Below, piece after piece: positions 59,230-64,000 of a DNA stretch of 64,000 nucleotides. The notes under the pieces are model-generated. The model made no database searches, had not been told where the DNA came from, and saw only the letters and a list, made by a program, of their open reading frames with translations. Each line of letters starts with the position of its first letter. Position 1 is the first letter of the stretch. The position numbers and the translations under genes are program-made. Source of the stretch: Poecilobothrus nobilitatus (lineage: Eukaryota > Arthropoda > Insecta > Diptera > Dolichopodidae); NCBI GenBank assembly GCA_947095535.1, contig OX352772.1, forward strand, positions 32,259,445 through 32,323,444. The letters are read 5' to 3'.

Positions 59230-59560
59230 TTGACCGAGATACAAGAAAGGCTGCACTGGCTAACTTCTATACTTTAAAGACTCCCATGAATCTTTGTACA
59301 GCTCCTCAGATGAGAATGAATTTGCAATAGCTTGCCACCGGAATTATTTCCAAAAGATGACAACCGTGACGTGTACAATATTATTAAATTTAAGAAGAAC
59401 ATATCAACATCTATATTTATAAAACTTCTCTCTATATCCACTAATTTGCCATAATTCCCAATTTTCTTTTATTCCTATTTTCCATAATTTCCAAAACAAA
59501 CAGTATATTATACCATACGTTCTAACATAATGTTTGGTTTAAAGGGGAAGTTCCGTTTGA
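59230..59560 (+). mobile_element. Relic of the 54,041-type LINE 3' end
   Basis: Translation around 59,327-59,400 gives NSLPPELFPKDDNRDVYNII followed by KFKKN, matching the WNxLPPxVFP…RFKxN ending of the jockey-like ORF2. Further on, CAGTATATTATACCATACGT and CATAATGTTTGGTTTAAA parallel CAGTACAGTAGTACTAAAGG and CTAATGTTTGGTCAAAAA of the 55,305-55,380 3' UTR. It is short and degraded; no tail is seen. Confidence 0.55.
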
Positions 59561-62500
59561 TTAATTTAAATTGGTGTCTTTTAACACTTCTCATTACTTT
59601 TTTCTATTTTTCGTAAGCTTTTTAAATCTAATATGATAAAAAAAAATGTCTTAAGATATTCTAAAAGAAAATATTTTAAATTTTTTTAAATTTTCATTTA
59701 AAATTTTAATACCGCCGCCTTATTTGATTTGATTTATTTTTTCTATAATCTATTTTTAAAATACTTTTGAACATTTCTTTACTCACGTCACTAGATAAGG
59801 TTTATCTTTTCCACTGAAAAATATCATTAAAACCATTTTCAATTTTGTTTTTAAATGTATATACTTACTGCAAATTCAATTTCCTTCCATTAATTTAATT
59901 ATCTTTTAAATACTTTGACAACAACAAATTGTAACAAATAACAATTTAGAAAACACTAGAGAGGCATCCAACATCTTTCTGATTGTGAAAACTCATCATA
60001 ATCATCAATTTATTCAACATTACTTAATCTAAAAAAAAAAAATAATAAAAAAACATATTTATTCAATTTGTTTTATTTTTTTGAAACATTTTTAAAAATA
60101 ATTCCAAAACATTTATTTAGGCAACCCTCCCTTAATGTAAACAAATGAGCCTAACTGAACGCAACTACATTCATTGATCCTTCCTTTAACAGACAACAAT
60201 GAAAAAATATGGAACCATTTTCTCCGCATCACAAATTGTTAAAATTTTTTCATATTTATATTATATGATTATGCAAATAATATTGAAAAAATATTTATAT
60301 ATTTTTTGTTGCCATTTATTTAATTTTTTTTTTAACATTTTTTTTTTTTTGGTACAGAGAATAGAAATAGATAAAAAAAAAAAAACGAGAACCCTTCTAA
60401 TGTAATACGATTATATCCTTTTTTAATGCACAGGACATAAATGTGTTTATTTTTTTTTTTTTTGCTTTATAAAAACGTTTTGTAAAACGTTCATTTTACA
60501 AAGAAATGTTTTTCTTAAATTTAAGTTATAAAACAATTTTAAAATGGATGGAAAATTTCAATTTTAGACCGACTGTTTAATCATTTGTTAGATTCGATAT
60601 CAAAATTATATTATCAAATCATTAATTGTGGTAAGATCTACAAGAATAATTGTTAATATCTAAATACGTGTAATTGGTTAAAGTATTTCCTAATTCTATT
60701 CTCACAATTAAAATCAGTAATTATTTTCCCATTCAGCCTCTGACAGCCAATCTAATCCTATTGTTTTCAATGATAAGTACGAAATTTATATAGGCATCTA
60801 CAGATTTCCAGTGTATGCAAAATATTAAAAAAGCACTAAACGCAAATATCCATTTAGAAGGGCACATACATGTAAAAGCATCAAAACTTCTACATTCCTA
60901 AAATGGCAATAGCAGACCTAAAAACACAAGTCTACTAGATTTAGTAATAAACGCAGACTACCTTAATAAAGGGTAGGAGTTTCATTAGATCTATAAGCTT
61001 TAGCACAAAATCATTAGTTAATTTTTAAGACTAGTCTTAATCTTCCAGGACAGGGTTCGCGTATTTAGCCGGTTAATGTCTCACATACAATAGCTTTTGA
61101 TGATCCATATCATCCTTACCCAAAGCGAAAATAAATAAAATTCTATAAAATATACTCCTTTATTTTGAAGTATAATAATCTTTGTATTATAAATAAAAAC
61201 ATTATTATTAAATTATTGAATTATTGAAATTATTTTTGTGGTAACGGTCCATTCGTCGTTCATTAAAAATAAAAGTAATCACACCAGACAAAACAAGGTC
61301 TTTAATTTCCTTTATAAAAACTCCTCAATTTATTACAGCTTAAAAATTTCTTCTAAAAAAATATGATAGAAAGAAAAAAAAATGATTTGCAATTAGAAGA
61401 GGAATTTTGTAAGTTTATTTAATATTTTTCTTAAAAATTAATTTAAGTGATGATGACAGAAAATATTGAATAAGTTTAGAAATAAAAAAAAATAAAAAAA
61501 TTAAATATAAATTCGAACATGTGTTGAAAGGGAAACAAAAAAAAAAAAATATTTCCTTATATAAAAGAAATATCTGCAGAATACAACAAAAAATTATTTT
61601 TTCGTACAATATATAGAATAGGTCCTTTGATTCTACTGTAATATATTTTCTATTTTTTTTTTGCATGTTTATATTAGATTTTCTTTTTATATTATTTTAA
61701 TTCCCTTCAATACTACGGCTAATAATAAATGTTCATGCACATAGATGTTAGACCTACAACAGTAGTAAATAATATTTTCATTTTTATTTAAAGTAAAATT
61801 GTACAGTATAAAACAAAACTAAATATCTTTAAATAAAAATAAAGAATATAGCTGATTTTTTAAGAGGATCGGTGGTGAATTTAACATAGAGGAGCTGCAC
61901 GAGGATGTACAGTTTGATTTTGGAAATAAGAATGCTTGACGAATGGGGTTTAGAAAATTTGTTTATTATATATTTAAAAATTTCAAAATTGGGCTGTCTA
62001 TGTGTCAACAAATGATTGATTTGTTCTTCATTTAAAAAAACATTAACAGACTATTCTATTATGATTAACATATGACCACTCACAAGACGACAATATATAG
62101 CTAGATTTCAGACTAAACAGTATTACTATCTTGCGAGTGTGTAATACGAAATATCAAATTACTGTTTGTGTGACGTATGTGACATTTTTACTATCAAGAC
62201 ATTTCATTTATTATCAAAATTTCTCAAGTTTATTTTATATTTTATCAAAATTTTTCAAATTTATTTTATATTTTTTCAAAATATTTCATGTTTAAAATAG
62301 ACACAAACAAAATAACAAATTAAAAATATAACAAGCGCAAAAAATTTATTTGACATGAATGTTGTTTTCCATTTGTCGAATGTTGTTTTCCATTTTTAAT
62401 TGTTCGAAGTGTCAAATTACTATCTCAATTACTAGCTAGAAAAATGGCAAGACAGTGGAAAAGATAGTTGAAAATATGTAATAAATGTCAAAAATGTTTA

Positions 62501-63379
62501 TGTATTTGTGCACTATCTTGCTAGTACTGTCTCGTACGGAGACTACATATATTATACATCTACATATATAATATTTTTAGATTCAAACTTTGTTTCATTT
62601 AAAGTTGAATGTATGAAAATGTATAAAATTAAATGAAGACAAATATTTTTGTAATCAACTGTAGATATGCAATTGATAGTATGATTTGTTAAAGGACATT
62701 TTTATTTTGAGAAGTTTGAATTTTTTTTTTTTTTTTTGTTACTTTCCATTTTGGTTCTTAAGTTATAAATTAAAAAAACAAAAAATTTGTTTTTTCTTTC
62801 ATTTTATTGAAGATGTTTTTAGTTCTGATTTTTAGGAAAAAATATTCTTGGTCCAGAAAATGATGAAAAGAAATAAAAAAAATATAATTTATTTAAAAAT
62901 ATTTTTTTGTAACTTAAAATTAAATGAAGCTTTTATTTTTCGATGGTCAGGATTATTTTTAGCAAAAAAAAAAAAACAAATGGGTTGTGGGAGCGTCAAA
63001 AAAGAAAAACTGGATTTTCTTTTTTTTTTAGCTTTAATTCATGTAAATTATATTAACAAAATCAAATTTTTTTGAATTGAAAAGGACTTTTTGTCTTATT
63101 TAAAATTATTTTTAATATTATTAAATAATATATAATATTCAAGGATCTTTAAATAACATTAAATAATTTTTAATAAAAGATGTATAGAATTGTATGAAAA
63201 ATTTAATAAAAATTTAATAGTATTGTATTTGTAACTCTTAATATTTTTCGCAGAGATATGAAAACATTTTTGCTATTTTATACTTTTTCAACTTAAGTTT
63301 TGTGTTTTTGTTTTTGTTTGCTCTAGATCAAGAAAGTTTGAGAATAAACTTTTATTATTAACGGTTCGGGTTGCTGTGT
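59561..63379. repeat. A+T-rich spacer with short tandem repeats
   Basis: Tandem TTTATTTTATATTTTATCAA-like units of about 30 bp repeat at 62,215-62,285, and a 19-20 bp unit (GAATGTTGTTTTCCATTT) is duplicated at 62,358-62,397. ACTATCTTGC occurs twice (about 62,125 and 62,512). No gene was seen; the frames listed by codon length are homopolymer-driven. Confidence 0.5.
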
Positions 63380-63660
63380 CCTTTAATAAATAAAACATAT
63401 GGATTTTTAATTGAAGATATCGGTTAGCAAATCCCAAGTCTATTAATAGAGTCAACTCCACTGTCAAATAGCAACACGTATACAAAATTTAAAGTCAATC
63501 GGTAAAACCGTTTTTATTTTAGATCAAATATAAATATTTGCACAAGAGCCCCAACCAAAATAATTAGTTTAGAAACCCAGAAAACTTTATATACAAATTT
63601 TCATGATGATCGGCTAAGCAGTTTAAGAGTCTATAAATCACAAACAAACTTTGATTTCTA
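63380..63660 (+). repeat. Unclassified dispersed-repeat-like sequence
   Basis: TATACAAAATTTAAAGTCAA followed by TCGGTAAAACCGTTT, and about 110 bp on TATACAAATTTTCATGATGA followed by TCGGCTAAGCAGTTTAAGAG, is a twice-repeated phrase of the kind (ATxAAxATCGGTTxAGxxGTTT) common in insect non-autonomous repeats. I cannot name the family. Confidence 0.35.
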
Positions 63661-64000
63661 AATTTTAATTTTGAAATTTAATTTTAAAACTGAAAAATAC
63701 TCCTTATTTTATTTTACATTAGATGTACGTTTTCTTAAACGGAGATAAATAAACCTCAGTAACTAAAGTTAAAATAATCTGATATCGAATTGATAACTCT
63801 TTGCGATTGTGTATATTTTAAACAAAAAAATGGAAAGGGTACATCACAAAAAGTGTTTTACAAATGAATATTTCTTCAAGAGATCTTTCATCAATGAACA
63901 TCAACATTTTTCAATGAACAAATTGTAACTATTCTAAACTTTAAATGGACATTTAAAAAAAAAAGTCATTTAGTAAAAAACTCACTTCATCAAAAGACTG
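63661..64000. other. A+T-rich end of window
   Basis: Nothing recognised. Confidence 0.5.

Noticed and set aside
60900..61000. LINE endonuclease fragment (TSLLDLVINADYLNKG)
   Set aside because: LLDLVI resembles endonuclease text of jockey-type LINEs, but the similarity is about ten residues with nothing convincing around it.
62060..62540. TIR element around ACTATCTTGC words
   Set aside because: The two words are direct, not inverted, and flanking similarity is too short to define an element.
1..64000. CRISPR arrays, operons, bacterial promoters or terminators
   Set aside because: Nothing in the sequence is prokaryotic in character; repeats are retroelements, TIR elements or microsatellites and there are no spaced identical direct repeats.

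Overview
The window looks like non-coding nuclear DNA of an insect, most likely a higher fly. It is extremely A+T-rich (by eye about three quarters or more), full of A/T homopolymers and (TA)n tracts. It carries 5'-truncated non-LTR retrotransposons, tRNA-headed SINEs and repeats whose end motifs recall dispersed repeats of Drosophila and muscoid flies (recalled from memory, not searched). I found no host protein-coding gene and no exon I would defend on either strand. The open frames over about 60 codons are transposon remnants or chance frames in low-complexity DNA. One site at about 50,465 joins a good 3' splice site directly to a good 5' splice site, as at recursive-splicing ratchet points of very long fly introns. 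The whole window may therefore be the interior of a giant intron transcribed from the + strand; this is inference.

Layout. 1-5,005: a striking head-to-tail cluster, SINE / 5'-truncated LINE / SINE / SINE, all on the minus strand and each separated by a copy of the same 11-bp target sequence, then a TIR-type repeat (family D) and a second SINE type. 6,061-13,975: a short-period minisatellite, two blocks of a repeat with about 258-bp internal periodicity (family F, DINE-like ends) in opposite orientations, and a second copy of D. 16,373-19,640: a possible hAT-type terminal pair and an I-like LINE 3' end with an RNase H/zinc-knuckle remnant and a (TAA)n-like tail. 21,447-25,035: SINE-1, SINE-2 and more F-like pieces. 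28,992-29,324: a short TIR element. 30,972-31,249: a full-length SINE-1 with a consensus Pol III B box. 34,617-34,800: the C-terminal relic of another LINE. 36,068-36,993: a TIR element with iterated subterminal motifs. 37,847-38,800: a full-length third SINE type with a 12-bp target duplication, then a SINE-2. 40,040-40,477: a foldback-like element built from inverted arrays of about 20-bp repeats. 41,020-41,290: a possible small Helitron. 42,471-47,244: family E/D repeats and a LINE with an almost complete reverse transcriptase core. 49,406-49,710: another SINE with a 10-bp duplication. 54,041-55,477 and 59,230-59,560: two remnants of one jockey-like LINE family, the first lacking its RT core by internal deletion.

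How the parts relate. The LINEs encode (or once encoded) the reverse transcriptase class that mobilises SINEs. The SINE-1 and SINE-2 families share a hairpin-forming block just after the tRNA-like head, with a compensatory base-pair change between families; this is the best candidate here for an undescribed functional RNA module. No LINE copy in the window is intact.
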